A stretch of DNA of 64,000 nt from Roseovarius carneus (GCF_020141465.1 NZ_JAHSPD010000001.1:2090374-2154373), one strand, 5' to 3'. Shown: positions 1 to 9,673, counted from the first letter of the stretch. Notes: generated from the letters alone by a model not told the origin. Translations and numbers: made by a program.

Positions 1-743
1 TCAACATATTTGGGGATGCCTGCATTGCCCTTGGCCACGATGGGCCGCTCTGTGCCTTGGGCCTTGAAGCCCAACACCGTGCGCAAAAGATCCGACGCGC
101 CGACGCCGCAATTGGCGCCGTAAGCCAGCGGCGGCGTGTCCAGCGTCTCCACCATGTCGGCCATCGCGGCGGAGGTGAGGCCCATCATCGTGCGTCCGGC
201 AGTATCGAAACTCATCGTGCCGACCCATGGCATATCTGCCAGCGCGAAGGCCTCGGCGGCGGCGGCGTATTCTTCCTGAGCGGAGATCGTCTCAAGCCAG
301 AGCACGTCCGCCCCGCCTTCCTTCAGCCCCTCGGCCTGCTCGTGAAAAATCTCGACGGCCAGCGCATGGGTCAGCGCGCCCATCGGGGCCATGATCTCGC
401 CCGTGGGCCCGACCGAGCCTGCGACGATCACATCACGGTCCGTGCGCTCGGCCACTTCGCGGCCAATCTCGGCGGAGATGCGCGATAGCTCGCGCGCGCG
501 TTTTTGCGCGCCATGTAGCTTGAGCCGGGCGGCGTTGCCCCCAAAGGAGTTGGTCAGGAAGAGGTCACTGCCCGCATCCAGCGCCATACGGTAGAGTTTG
601 CTAATCCGGTCGGGATGCTGATCGTTCCAGAATTCCGGCGGATCGCCGGATTCCAGCCCCATATTGAAGAGGTTCGTGCCCGTGGCCCCATCGGCAAGGA
701 TCCAGTCGCGCGTCTGCATCATACGGGTGAGGGCATTGGTCAT
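1..743 (-). CDS. bmt: betaine-homocysteine S-methyltransferase, cut by the window edge
   Basis: The first 247 codons, read leftward from an ATG at 743; the C-terminal end lies outside the window. The protein opens with the methyltransferase signature ADGATGTNLF and continues with TNSFGG, AGSVGPTGEIM and YGANCGVG, which match the homocysteine S-methyltransferase TIM barrel; the Cys of GANCG is expected to be one of the zinc/thiol-binding residues. The family moves a methyl group from betaine (or a similar donor) to homocysteine to make methionine. An AAAGGAC ribosome-binding site lies about 7 bases before the ATG. Other homocysteine methyltransferases share these motifs, so the donor is inferred from overall resemblance to roseobacter Bmt proteins. 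Confidence 0.85.
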   Translation of the reverse strand, partial: MTNALTRMMQTRDWILADGATGTNLFNMGLESGDPPEFWNDQHPDRISKLYRMALDAGSDLFLTNSFGGNAARLKLHGAQKRARELSRISAEIGREVAERTDRDVIVAGSVGPTGEIMAPMGALTHALAVEIFHEQAEGLKEGGADVLWLETISAQEEYAAAAEAFALADMPWVGTMSFDTAGRTMMGLTSAAMADMVETLDTPPLAYGANCGVGASDLLRTVLGFKAQGTERPIVAKGNAGIPKYV

Positions 744-1209
744 GGGGACTGTCCTTTGGGTTTTGCCGGCTTTTCTCACGCGGCGCGGGCGGGGGCAATT
801 CGATACTGCTCATAATGATTATGCAGAAAGTTCACGGGCGGAGATGGAAGAGCGGACAGGCTGTTTGTGGAGGTGGCGGGCGCATGGATTGTTGCGAAGG
901 CTCTCACACAGGCGTTGATTGGTTGGTTTGCCAGGAATTGGTTTGCCATTTTATCCACACCTCAGGGGCATGGAACATAGCAAACACTTTCAAAACCTAA
1001 AGTCACTACACCTGCTCATAAAAACAAACTTAGATTGTGTCTACTCATCTATAGCTCGAATGACCCGGCCCATTACGGTGATCATAGCGGAGAGATATCG
1101 AATCTAAAAAAACCATCGCTAGCTTACCCCCAAGCATAAAGCGCACCATACGCCCGTTTGCCAAAAACAGCCGTCGCCATTCATCCCTCAAAGCGCAGAA
1201 AACCGCCTC
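744..1209. other. intergenic stretch upstream of bmt; short palindrome at 811-823
   Basis: 466 bases without a convincing gene. The part from about 960 to 1140 is clearly lower in GC than its surroundings. A perfect 13-base palindrome, CATAATGATTATG, lies at 811-823, about 70 bases upstream of the bmt start, and could be a regulator site. I looked for SAM riboswitch elements on the bmt strand and recognised none. Confidence 0.4.
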
Positions 1210-1524
1210 TCAAACCTCGGTCATCAGCTGTGCTTTGGCCATGATCATCAGCTCGGCGCGTTTGGCGCGGATCGTGTCGGGGTCGGCTTTGTCGCCAAGA
1301 TCGCCCGCCACTTTGCGGATCACGTCCTCAAAGCCCGCCTCCTCGAAATCGGCGCGGATCACCTCTTTGGCATAGTCCGCCGCGTCATCGCCGGATTTGC
1401 CCATCAGCTCCGCCGCCCAAAGCCCCAGCAATTTGTTCGTGCGCGCCTCGGCCTTGAATTGCATTTCCTCGTCATGGGCGAATTTGTTCTCAAACGCGTT
1501 TTCGCGGTCATCGAAAGTACTCAT
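1210..1524 (-). CDS. ATP synthase inhibitor subunit zeta (DUF1476 family)
   Basis: A 104-residue, highly charged, helical protein starting MSTFDDREN and containing the family-typical stretches [20 protein letters not shown] and GLWAAELMG. The DUF1476 family includes the zeta subunit of alphaproteobacterial F1Fo-ATP synthase, known from Paracoccus, which blocks reverse ATP hydrolysis by inserting its N-terminus into F1. Length and N-terminal sequence fit the whole family without gaps. The gene is divergent from purC; the 162 bases between them must hold both promoters. A GGGGAGAG motif precedes the ATG. The inhibitor role is taken from the family, not from anything unique here. Confidence 0.85.
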   Translation of the reverse strand: MSTFDDRENAFENKFAHDEEMQFKAEARTNKLLGLWAAELMGKSGDDAADYAKEVIRADFEEAGFEDVIRKVAGDLGDKADPDTIRAKRAELMIMAKAQLMTEV

Positions 1525-1686
1525 TGGCCTGCTCTCCCCGGAGGTTGGTTGGTGTCATTACAAATATGCGTGCGCCTTGGGTCATTCGCAACCCCCGCGA
1601 CGCGCTTGCGGGTAAGGGGGGCTTCCTCTAAGAGGTGGGCACAGCATCCCGGGGGGCGATGTCCCCAGCAGTTTGGTGGAGTGACC

Positions 1687-2448
1687 ATGGCACGGCGCAA
1701 GAAAATTTACGAAGGCAAAGCGAAGACGCTTTATGAGGGCCCCGAGCCCGGCACTTTGGTGCAATATTTCAAGGATGACGCGACCGCCTTCAACGCGCAG
1801 AAGAAGGACGTGATCGAGGGCAAGGGTGTTCTCAACAACATCCTGAGCGAATATTTCATGAATGGCCTCAATCTGGTCGGTGTGCCCACGCATTTCATCA
1901 AGCGTATCAACATGCGTGAGCAATTGATCCGCGCCTGCGAGATTGTGCCGCTCGAAATCATCGTGCGCAATTACGCCGCCGGGAGCATGGCCAAACGATT
2001 GGGCATGGACGAGGGCACGCAATTGCCGCGCCCCATCGTGGAATATTGCCTCAAGGATGATGCACTCGGCGATCCTTTGGTCACGGAAGAGCATATCGCG
2101 GCTTTCGGTTGGGCCAGCCAGCAGGACATGGATGATATCCTCAGCCTCGCGCTGCGTGTGAATGATTTCATGGCCGGTGTGATGTACGGCGTCGGGATCA
2201 AGCTGGTGGACTTCAAGATCGAAGTGGGCCGTGTCTATGACGGTGATTTCCAGCGCCTGATCGTGGCCGACGAGATTAGCCCCGATAGCTGCCGTTTGTG
2301 GGATATCGAGACGGGTCAGAAGCTGGACAAGGATGTGTTCCGCCGCGATCTCGGCTCGCTCACCGATGCGTATACAGAAGTGGCCAAGCGCCTTGGCGTG
2401 CTGCCCAAAGGTGCCACGCCCATGGCGCGGCCCACACTCATCAACTAA
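1687..2448 (+). CDS. purC: phosphoribosylaminoimidazole-succinocarboxamide synthase
   Basis: SAICAR synthetase, 253 residues, which joins aspartate to CAIR in purine synthesis using ATP. The start [18 protein letters not shown] is the typical PurC N-terminus, so I chose the ATG at 1687 (GGAG a few bases upstream) over in-frame codons further upstream. SAICAR-synthetase signatures seen are [12 protein letters not shown] and [10 protein letters not shown]. It is the first gene of purC-purS-purQ; purS starts 21 bases after its stop. Confidence 0.97.
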   Translation: MARRKKIYEGKAKTLYEGPEPGTLVQYFKDDATAFNAQKKDVIEGKGVLNNILSEYFMNGLNLVGVPTHFIKRINMREQLIRACEIVPLEIIVRNYAAGSMAKRLGMDEGTQLPRPIVEYCLKDDALGDPLVTEEHIAAFGWASQQDMDDILSLALRVNDFMAGVMYGVGIKLVDFKIEVGRVYDGDFQRLIVADEISPDSCRLWDIETGQKLDKDVFRRDLGSLTDAYTEVAKRLGVLPKGATPMARPTLIN

Positions 2449-2469
2449 GCCTGCAAGGAGCGTCTGATT

Positions 2470-2700
2470 ATGAAGGCACGTGTGCATATCATGCTGAAAA
2501 CCGGTGTTCTGGACCCGCAGGGCGAGGCGGTGCGCCATGCGCTCGGATCGCTTGGGTTTGAGGGCGTCGAGGCCGTGCGCCAAGGCAAGGTGATCGAACT
2601 TGATCTGGCGCCGGGCGCAACCGAGGCGGATGTGACCGCGATGTGCGAAAAGCTGCTCGCGAATACGGTGATCGAAAGCTACACGGTGGAGATGTCCTGA
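2470..2700 (+). CDS. purS: phosphoribosylformylglycinamidine synthase subunit PurS
   Basis: A 76-residue protein of the small PurS family: [20 protein letters not shown] with the later GKVIELDL and [11 protein letters not shown] segments. PurS bridges PurQ (glutaminase) and PurL (synthetase) in the three-part FGAM synthase complex. An AAGGAGCGT ribosome-binding site precedes the ATG. Its stop codon overlaps the purQ start by one base (TGATG), suggesting translational coupling. purL is not in the window. Confidence 0.95.
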   Translation: MKARVHIMLKTGVLDPQGEAVRHALGSLGFEGVEAVRQGKVIELDLAPGATEADVTAMCEKLLANTVIESYTVEMS

Positions 2701-3368
2701 TGCACGCCGCTGTTGTCGTTTTTCCCGGATCAAACTGTGATCGTGACATGGCCGTGGCGTTTGAGCGGGCGGGGGCGAAGGTCTCCATGGTCTGGCACAA
2801 GGACACGGTAATGCCTGCGGGTGTTGACCTCATCGGCATCCCCGGCGGCTTTTCCTTTGGCGATTACCTGCGCTGTGGTGCGATTGCGGCAAACTCGCCC
2901 ATCTGTCAGGCGGTCAAGGCCCATGGGCAGGCGGGTGGCTATGTGCTCGGCATTTGCAACGGGTTTCAGATTCTGACCGAGACGGGCATGTTGCCGGGTG
3001 TTCTGTTGCGCAATGCAGAGCTCAAATATGTCTGCCGGGCCGTGGGTCTGCGCGTGGCAACAGACCAGAGCGCGTATACCAGCGGGTATGCCAAAGGTGC
3101 AGAGATCACGGTGCCGATCGCGCATCACGATGGCAATTATCACGCAGATGCGGCCACGCTGGACCGGCTTGAGGCCGAAGACAGGGTGGCCTTCACCTAT
3201 GCGGATAATCCCAACGGGTCGGCCCGTGATATTGCAGGCATCTTGTCGGAAAACCGCCGGGTTCTGGGCATGATGCCCCACCCTGAGCGTATGGCCGAGA
3301 CCGCGCATGGCGGCACGGACGGAGCCGCGCTTTTTGCCGGTCTCGCGGCGCAATTGGTCAGCGCCTGA
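2700..3368 (+). CDS. purQ: phosphoribosylformylglycinamidine synthase subunit PurQ (glutaminase)
   Basis: Class I glutamine amidotransferase, 222 residues. It begins [14 protein letters not shown], has the nucleophile elbow [11 protein letters not shown] with the catalytic Cys, and ends with the HPERMAE segment carrying the catalytic His and Glu. It supplies ammonia to PurL for FGAM formation. The ATG at 2700 overlaps the purS stop. No clear terminator was seen in the 59 bases before dctB. Confidence 0.96.
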   Translation: MHAAVVVFPGSNCDRDMAVAFERAGAKVSMVWHKDTVMPAGVDLIGIPGGFSFGDYLRCGAIAANSPICQAVKAHGQAGGYVLGICNGFQILTETGMLPGVLLRNAELKYVCRAVGLRVATDQSAYTSGYAKGAEITVPIAHHDGNYHADAATLDRLEAEDRVAFTYADNPNGSARDIAGILSENRRVLGMMPHPERMAETAHGGTDGAALFAGLAAQLVSA

Positions 3369-3427
3369 ACGCCGATGGCACGATCTGAGGGCTTGAGCGT
3401 GCGGGCGTAGAGCCTTAGCCTGATGCT

Positions 3428-5188
3428 ATGAGCCGCGCTAACGACAAAACCCTTCCCCGAACGACCCGCACGACAAGTTGGAAGGTGCGGCTGGCACTTG
3501 TGCTGCTGACAGGGCTTGCGGTGGCGACGGTGTTTTTCACCAATCGCCTGCTCACGGACCGCTTTACCGAGACCACGCGCAACCGGGCCGAGCTGCGTCT
3601 TGTGCTCTATTCCGGGAACCTGCTGTCAGAGCTGCGGCAGAACGCGATTGTCCCACAGCTTCTGGCGCGTGACCCAGCGCTGATTTCGGCGCTCAACTCG
3701 GATGATTACACGCAATCCACCCAGCGTCTGATCAGCTTCATTGATGAGATTGGGGCTGCCTCCCTCACGCTGTTGGATGAGGATGGGCGCTCGGTGGCCA
3801 CCACGGATCGCAACTCATTGGGTGAGAGCCATCGCGGCCAGCCCTATTTCATCGACGCCATTCGCTCGCGCGATACGATTTTCACGCTGCGCCAACAGGA
3901 TACGGGGCGCTATGATTTCTTTTATTCCCGCAGGATCGAAAGCCAGGGTGAGCTTGCCGGTGTGATTCTCGTCGAGGTGGATCTCGGCAAGTATGAGCGT
4001 GCCTGGGCCGGGATTTCGGATGCGGTCGTCGTGACCGATAGCGAGGGTGCGATCATCCTGTCGACCGAGCCGCGCTGGAGGGGCCTGTCGGAGGCCGAGG
4101 CGCTGGCTCGCCAGCCGGTGACAAGTGCGGTGCAACGCGCCATTCAGGTCACCGCCGATTGGACCTCGCTGCCGCCCGATGCCTATGTGGCGGGCGAGGC
4201 GGTGATGCGGGTTGAGGGGCGCGTGGCGTTTCGCGGCTGGCGAATTGCGTCTTTCACCACCTATGCGTCGGTCCGCGAGAAGGTGAATGGATTTTTAGCG
4301 CTTGAGATCATGGGATTCGCCATCCTTCTGGCGCTCGCGTTTTATTTTCTCAACCGCAAGACTGCTGTGCGCATGGCGCTTTTCCAACGCGAGTCGGCAG
4401 AGCTTCGCGCATTGAACCTGAGGCTCCAGCGGGAAATCGCCGAGCGTGTGCGCGTGCAGGAGACGCTTGCCGTGGCTGAACAGACGCTGGCGCAAAGCTC
4501 CAAACTGGCCGCATTGGGCGAGATGTCGGCGGCGGTGAGCCACGAGTTGAACCAGCCGCTGGCGGCGATGAAAACCTATCTGGCGGGCGCGCGGCTTTTG
4601 CTCAGCCGGAACCGCCCGGATGAGGCGGTCAGTAGCTTTCAGCGGATAGACGATCTGATCGAGCGGATGGGGGCCATCACCCGTCAGCTTAAATCCTACG
4701 CGCGTCATTCGGGCGATACGTTCGAGCCTGTGAATATGGGGGATTCTCTCGCGTCTGCCCTTGCCATGATGGAGCCGCAGCTACGCGAGCGTCGCGTCAC
4801 GATTGAGCGGGCGCTGCCCGAGGCGCCCGTGATGGTGATGGGCGACCGGGTGCGGATCGAGCAGGTGATGATCAACCTGTTGCGCAATGCGATGGACGCC
4901 ACCCAAGGCGTGCCCGATGCGCGGATTGATCTGGTGCTGGCGGCGGGGGATGACGCGATCCTGACGGTGCGCGACAATGGGGACGGGATCAAGGATACCG
5001 AGAACCTTTTTGAGCCCTTCTTCACAACCAAACAGCCCGGCGACGGGGTGGGGCTGGGCCTTGCCATTTCCTCGGGGATCGTGAACGACCTTGGAGGACG
5101 GCTCACGGCGCGCAACGCCGCGAGCGGGGGGGCTGTATTCGAGATGCGCCTGCCCATATTGGAAGCCGAAGCCCAAGCAGCGGAGTGA
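3428..5188 (+). CDS. dctB: C4-dicarboxylate sensor histidine kinase DctB
   Basis: A 586-residue membrane sensor kinase. Transmembrane helix 1 is about residues 20-39, a periplasmic double-PAS-like sensor follows (40-285), helix 2 is about 287-308, and a coiled-coil linker (318-355) leads to the kinase core. The H-box SHELNQPLAAMKTY puts the phosphorylated His at 372; the N-box INLLRNAMDAT, G1 DNGDGI, F-box FEPFFTTK and G2 VGLGLAIS are all present. The SHELNQPL motif and domain order fit DctB, which senses succinate, fumarate or malate. It is followed after 4 bases by dctD. No dctP/dctA transporter gene is nearby, so the target lies elsewhere. Confidence 0.88.
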   Translation: MSRANDKTLPRTTRTTSWKVRLALVLLTGLAVATVFFTNRLLTDRFTETTRNRAELRLVLYSGNLLSELRQNAIVPQLLARDPALISALNSDDYTQSTQRLISFIDEIGAASLTLLDEDGRSVATTDRNSLGESHRGQPYFIDAIRSRDTIFTLRQQDTGRYDFFYSRRIESQGELAGVILVEVDLGKYERAWAGISDAVVVTDSEGAIILSTEPRWRGLSEAEALARQPVTSAVQRAIQVTADWTSLPPDAYVAGEAVMRVEGRVAFRGWRIASFTTYASVREKVNGFLALEIMGFAILLALAFYFLNRKTAVRMALFQRESAELRALNLRLQREIAERVRVQETLAVAEQTLAQSSKLAALGEMSAAVSHELNQPLAAMKTYLAGARLLLSRNRPDEAVSSFQRIDDLIERMGAITRQLKSYARHSGDTFEPVNMGDSLASALAMMEPQLRERRVTIERALPEAPVMVMGDRVRIEQVMINLLRNAMDATQGVPDARIDLVLAAGDDAILTVRDNGDGIKDTENLFEPFFTTKQPGDGVGLGLAISSGIVNDLGGRLTARNAASGGAVFEMRLPILEAEAQAAE

Positions 5189-5192
5189 GCAA

Positions 5193-6527
5193 ATGCCGAA
5201 CGCTATGAAGATCGCCATCGTGGATGACGAAAAGGACATGCGCCAATCGATCAGCCAGTGGCTGGCGCTGTCGGGCTATGACACCGAAACCTTTGCCAGC
5301 GCCGAAGATGCGCTGAAAAAACTGGGACCGGATTATCCCGGCATCGTGGTCAGCGATATCAAGATGCCCGGCATGGACGGGATGCAGTTTCTTAAAAAGC
5401 TGATGGGCTCGGATAGTACTCTGCCCGTCATCATGATCACTGGGCATGGCGACGTGCCGATGGCGGTCGAGGCGATGCGCGTGGGTGCGTATGACTTTCT
5501 CGAAAAGCCATTCAACCCGGACCGTATGACCGAGCTTGCCAAGAAAGCCACCAATGCGCGCCGCCTGACCCTTGATAACCGGGCTTTGCGGCGTGAGTTG
5601 TCGGATGGTGGGCAGCTGATGAAAAAGCTCATCGGGTCCAGTCCGGTGATGGATCGGCTGAAGGAAGATATCCTTGATCTGGGGCAGGCGGATGGCCACG
5701 TGTTGATCGACGGGGAGACGGGCACGGGCAAGACGCTTGTGGCCCATGCGCTCCACGCCGTCGGTGCGCGGGCGGGAAAGAAATTCGTGCTTATAAGCTG
5801 TGCAGCGCTTGAGGAAGAGGCGCTTGGTCGGCGGCTCTTTGGCCCCATGCTGCCCGAGGAAAGCCGCCTTCCCGCGGTGGAGGAGGCGCGTGGTGGAACG
5901 CTCGTGCTGGAGGATGTGGAGGCGCTGAGCGATTCGCTTCAGGCGCGATTACTGACCTTCCTCAACGAGGAGGGGACACCGCCCGAGACGCGGCTGGTGG
6001 CGATCTCCAACCTTCAGGATGAGGGCAAGACATCCGAGGATGTGCTGCGCCCGGACCTGTTTTACCGCTTGGCCAGCCTGCGGATCACCGTGCCGCCTCT
6101 GCGCCAGCGCGGAGAGGATATCCTGACGCTGTTTACGCGCTTTGCCGATCAGTTCGCCGATGATTACGGGTGTGACGCGCCGCAAGTCAGCGCGCAGGAA
6201 GCCGCACAGCTTTTGCAAGCCCCATGGCCCGGCAACGTGCGGCAACTCTTCAATGTGGCCGAGCGGGCCGTGCTGCAATCGCGGCGCGGCTCAGGGACCA
6301 TCGTGTCGCTCTTGATGAATGATCATCAGGATATGCAGCCCGTGATGACCACCGAAGGTAAACCGCTGAAAGAATACGTGGAAGCGTTTGAGCGGATGCT
6401 GATCGACAACACGATGCGCCGCCACAAAGGGTCCATCGCCGCCGTGATGGACGAGCTGTGCCTGCCACGCCGAACGCTGAACGAGAAGATGGCCAAATAT
6501 ACGCTGCAACGCTCTGATTATCTCTGA
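5193..6527 (+). CDS. dctD: DctD-like response regulator, AAA+ activator without GAFTGA loop
   Basis: A 444-residue NtrC-type regulator: receiver domain (about 5-120, phospho-acceptor Asp55 in VVSDIKMPGMDG), AAA+ domain (145-370, Walker A GETGTGKT at 174-181, Walker-B-like GTLVLED at 235-241, PPLRQRGEDI) and Fis-type helix-turn-helix at the C-terminus (410-436). The ATG at 5193 has GGAG 8 bases upstream. The loop that should carry GAFTGA, needed to contact sigma-54, is absent: LFG at 215-217 is followed by PMLPEESRLPAVEEARGG. Walker B also reads LED instead of the usual LDE. It probably partners DctB, but may not act through sigma-54 in the usual way. Confidence 0.85.
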   Translation: MPNAMKIAIVDDEKDMRQSISQWLALSGYDTETFASAEDALKKLGPDYPGIVVSDIKMPGMDGMQFLKKLMGSDSTLPVIMITGHGDVPMAVEAMRVGAYDFLEKPFNPDRMTELAKKATNARRLTLDNRALRRELSDGGQLMKKLIGSSPVMDRLKEDILDLGQADGHVLIDGETGTGKTLVAHALHAVGARAGKKFVLISCAALEEEALGRRLFGPMLPEESRLPAVEEARGGTLVLEDVEALSDSLQARLLTFLNEEGTPPETRLVAISNLQDEGKTSEDVLRPDLFYRLASLRITVPPLRQRGEDILTLFTRFADQFADDYGCDAPQVSAQEAAQLLQAPWPGNVRQLFNVAERAVLQSRRGSGTIVSLLMNDHQDMQPVMTTEGKPLKEYVEAFERMLIDNTMRRHKGSIAAVMDELCLPRRTLNEKMAKYTLQRSDYL

Positions 6528-6945
6528 GCGCGCAGGCCGCTTGGGCATTTTCTCCATTGTCATTGGCCACGCTGTCCCATTAGGGTGATCACAGGGCGTT
6601 TTGCATCTTTGCAAACTGTCCATGAGTTTCGCTGCACGCAGAGCATGTTTGACCAAAGTGTCCAGCACCCTACGGCAGACTGATTGGGCCTCGCGCGATG
6701 CGTGGAGCCACATACGCGCCCGGACACGCATCTGCGGACCGTTCGGGCATTGAACGGGTGCCGGACAAACCGTCCGAGCGCCGGAGAAGAACCGCGATGA
6801 CGCGCGCAAGGCAAGACAGGACTTCGCTCAGGGCCCCTTCGGGTGCCCCGGTCTGCCCGCGCCCGCTCGCCATCACAAGACACCCCTTGCAACGTAACCT
6901 CGCCCCTCCGGGGCGGGCGCGTGTGCCCGGGTGCAAACGGAAACC
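6528..6945 (+). promoter_or_regulatory. dctD-rne intergenic region, presumed rne leader
   Basis: 418 bases with no credible gene. It should contain the rne promoter and a long 5' untranslated leader. A hairpin at 6831-6848 has a UUCG loop (GGGC-C-CC, loop TTCG, GG-T-GCCC), and a second GC-rich hairpin, CGCCCC/GGGGCG, lies at 6901-6915, about 30 bases before the rne start. RNase E leaders are often targets of self-cleavage; that role here is inference. A TTTGCA/TGCAAA inverted repeat is at 6600-6615. Confidence 0.45.
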
Positions 6946-9570
6946 ATGCCTAAGAAAATGCTTATCGATGCCACCCACGCCGAGGAAACGCGCGTTGTTG
7001 TGGTTGATGGAAACAAGGTCGAGGAATTTGACTTTGAATCCGAGAGCCGGCGACAGCTTGCCGGCAACATCTATCTCGCCAAGGTAACACGGGTCGAGCC
7101 GTCGCTTCAGGCGGCGTTCATTGATTATGGCGGAAACCGCCATGGCTTTTTGGCGTTCTCGGAAATTCACCCCGATTACTACCAGATACCCATCGCGGAT
7201 CGCGAAGCCCTTATGGCCGAAGAGCAGGCCTATGCCGAGGCCCAGAAGGCCGAAGCGGATGAAGAGCCAAAGCCCAAGCGCCGTTCGCGCGGCGGGCGTG
7301 GTCGCGCCAAGGCGGCGGAGACTACCACCGAAGATGCGGTCGAGACCGCTGAGGTTAATGGTGATCAAATCTCCGGGATGGAGACAATAGATACCGAGGG
7401 CGAAGAAGGTCTCTCGCCGATGGAGCGCGTGGCCGAGACGCCTGTCGAAGAGCCGGTCTTGGGCGATGACAGCGACGCGGACGAGCCTGCCATGGCCGAC
7501 AAGAGCCGCGCCGCCGAGAAGGACACATCCATCGAGGTTGTGGCCGACGAGGATGATCACGAAGACATCCGCCCGCCGCGCAAACCTCGCGCGCGCCGCT
7601 ACAAGATTCAGGAAGTGGTCAAGGTGCGCCAGATCCTTCTGGTGCAGGTGGTCAAGGAAGAGCGCGGCAACAAAGGCGCGGCGCTCACGACCTATCTGTC
7701 GCTCGCGGGTCGCTATTGCGTGCTCATGCCCAACACCGCGCGCGGCGGCGGCATCAGCCGCAAGATTACCAATGCACCCGACCGCAAGAAGCTCAAAGAG
7801 ATTGCCAACGAGATCGACGTGCCCAAGGGCGCAGGCCTCATTGTGCGCACCGCTGGCGCGCAGCGGACCAAGACCGAGATCAAGCGCGATTACGAGTATC
7901 TCTTCCGCCTGTGGGAGCAGATCCGCAAGCTGACGCTGGAATCCACAGCACCTGCGAAAATCTATGAAGAGGGCGATCTGATCAAACGCTCGATCCGCGA
8001 TCTTTATAACCGCGAGATTGACGAGGTTCTGGTTGAGGGTGAGCGCGGCTACCGCATCGCCAAGGACTTCATGAAAATGATCATGCCGTCGCATGCCAAG
8101 AACGTGAAGCATTACGCCGAAACCATGCCTCTCTTTGCGCGCCATCAGGTGGAATCGTATCTCTCGGCCATGTTCAATCCGACGGTGCAGCTCAAATCTG
8201 GCGGCTATATTGTGATTGGTGTGACCGAGGCGCTTGTGGCCATCGACGTGAACTCTGGCCGCGCCACCAAAGAGGGCTCCATTGAGGAGACTGCGACCAA
8301 GACTAACCTTGAGGCCGCAGAAGAGGTGGCGCGCCAATTGCGCCTGCGCGACCTTGCAGGCCTCATTGTGATCGACTTCATCGACATGGACGAGCGCAAG
8401 AACAACGCCGCTGTTGAGAAGCGCATGAAGGACAAGCTCAAGACCGACCGCGCGCGCATCCAAGTGAGCCGCATCTCGGGCTTTGGCCTGATGGAGATGA
8501 GCCGCCAGCGCTTGCGCCCCGGTATGATTGAGGCCACGACACAACCATGTCCGCATTGCCACGGGACGGGCCTCATCCGCTCAGATGACAACCTTGCGCT
8601 GAATATCCTGCGCCAGATTGAGGAAGAGGGCGTCCGCCGCCGCTCGCGAGAGGTTCTTGTGCGATGCCCTGTCGGCATTTCAAACTTCCTGATGAACCAA
8701 AAACGCGAGCATGTGGCCCAAATTGAGCTGCGCTATGGCCTGTCGGTGCGGATTGAGGGCGATCCCTCGCTGATCAGCCCCGATTTCGCGCTGGAGAAGT
8801 TCAAGACAGCCACCCGCGCCGTGCCCGAGGCCGTGGCCCCCGTGGTCTCGGTCGATAGCTCCATCATGGACGATATCGATGAAGCCGCTGAGGCGGACCC
8901 CGACGAATTGCCGAATGAGGAAACAGGCGAGGCCGAAGCGGCCCCCCAACGGGCGGGCAACAGCAATGACGCAGAAGACGGGGACGGCGAAGACCGTCCC
9001 AAGAAGCGCCGCCGTCGCAGACGGAGCCGCTCGCGCGGTGGTCGCGGTCGCAACGGGGGCGAAGATAGCTCAGAGAACGGGGCCGAGGATGGCGAGGCTA
9101 ATGTTGCGGTTACTGCTGAGGATGCGCCTGCTGCTGATCTGGCCGCTGAGGCCGAGACGGACGAAAAACCCAAGCCCAAACGCACGCGCCGCCCTCGCAA
9201 AACGGCGTCCACTCCTAAAGATGCAGACGCACCGGCAGAGGCCGTAGCCGAAGCGGATGCCCCGGCAGAGGCAGCACCCGAAGAGGCTCCCAAGCCCAAA
9301 CGCGTCCGCAAGTCCCGCGCCAAGAAGGTGGATGAGGCTCCAGCGGATGAGGCTCTGGCGGCGGCACCCCCCGAGGCCGAAGCCCCGGCACCCGAGGCGG
9401 AACCAAAGCCAAAGCGGACCCGCACCCGCAAACCCAAGGCCGAGCCCGCGCCTGAACCCGTGGCCGCCGCCACGGCAATGCCCGAGCCGACACCAGAGCC
9501 TGTCGTGGCCGAAGCCGCCCCTGCGGATGACAAGCCCAAACGCAAAGGCTGGTGGTCTCTCGGTCGCTAG
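6946..9570 (+). CDS. rne: ribonuclease E
   Basis: Endoribonuclease of mRNA decay and rRNA processing, 874 residues. The start MPKKMLIDATHAEETR is typical of alphaproteobacterial RNase E, so I chose the ATG at 6946. The S1 domain begins near residue 40 and is interrupted by an acidic/basic insert at about 83-217 before resuming at YKIQEVVKVRQ. The catalytic DNase-I-like part carries AIDVNSGRAT and LIVIDFIDM, and the zinc link is CPHC (Cys535, Cys538). The C-terminal third is low-complexity, with an Arg cluster and repeated KPKR blocks, ending KRKGWWSLGR; such tails bind RNA and degradosome partners. Confidence 0.96.
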   Translation: MPKKMLIDATHAEETRVVVVDGNKVEEFDFESESRRQLAGNIYLAKVTRVEPSLQAAFIDYGGNRHGFLAFSEIHPDYYQIPIADREALMAEEQAYAEAQKAEADEEPKPKRRSRGGRGRAKAAETTTEDAVETAEVNGDQISGMETIDTEGEEGLSPMERVAETPVEEPVLGDDSDADEPAMADKSRAAEKDTSIEVVADEDDHEDIRPPRKPRARRYKIQEVVKVRQILLVQVVKEERGNKGAALTTYLSLAGRYCVLMPNTARGGGISRKITNAPDRKKLKEIANEIDVPKGAGLIVRTAGAQRTKTEIKRDYEYLFRLWEQIRKLTLESTAPAKIYEEGDLIKRSIRDLYNREIDEVLVEGERGYRIAKDFMKMIMPSHAKNVKHYAETMPLFARHQVESYLSAMFNPTVQLKSGGYIVIGVTEALVAIDVNSGRATKEGSIEETATKTNLEAAEEVARQLRLRDLAGLIVIDFIDMDERKNNAAVEKRMKDKLKTDRARIQVSRISGFGLMEMSRQRLRPGMIEATTQPCPHCHGTGLIRSDDNLALNILRQIEEEGVRRRSREVLVRCPVGISNFLMNQKREHVAQIELRYGLSVRIEGDPSLISPDFALEKFKTATRAVPEAVAPVVSVDSSIMDDIDEAAEADPDELPNEETGEAEAAPQRAGNSNDAEDGDGEDRPKKRRRRRRSRSRGGRGRNGGEDSSENGAEDGEANVAVTAEDAPAADLAAEAETDEKPKPKRTRRPRKTASTPKDADAPAEAVAEADAPAEAAPEEAPKPKRVRKSRAKKVDEAPADEALAAAPPEAEAPAPEAEPKPKRTRTRKPKAEPAPEPVAAATAMPEPTPEPVVAEAAPADDKPKRKGWWSLGR

Positions 9571-9600
9571 GCTTTCTTCTTAGAAAAAATACTCAAAAAT

Positions 9601-9629
9601 CAGGCGGCGCCCCGAAAAGGTGCCGCCTG
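9601..9629 (-). terminator. hairpin terminator between rne and tusA
   Basis: An 11-base-pair stem (CAGGCGGCGCC with GGTGCCGCCTG, one wobble) and 7-base loop. On the minus strand it is followed by ATTTTTGAGTATTTTTT, so it is a good terminator for tusA; it may also stop rne from the other side. Confidence 0.75.
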
Positions 9630-9673
9630 ATGTGTCTCTGAGCCGTCCCGTCCGAGGCGCGCCCGAAAGAGCG

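Noticed and set aside
744-1000. Possible SAM riboswitch upstream of bmt
   Set aside because: I searched by eye for SAM-II, SAM-V and SAM/SAH core features on the bmt strand and found none.
6670-8562. 630-codon minus-strand frame
   Set aside because: It lies antisense to rne, has His/Leu/Ala-rich composition typical of antisense GC-rich frames and no family resemblance.
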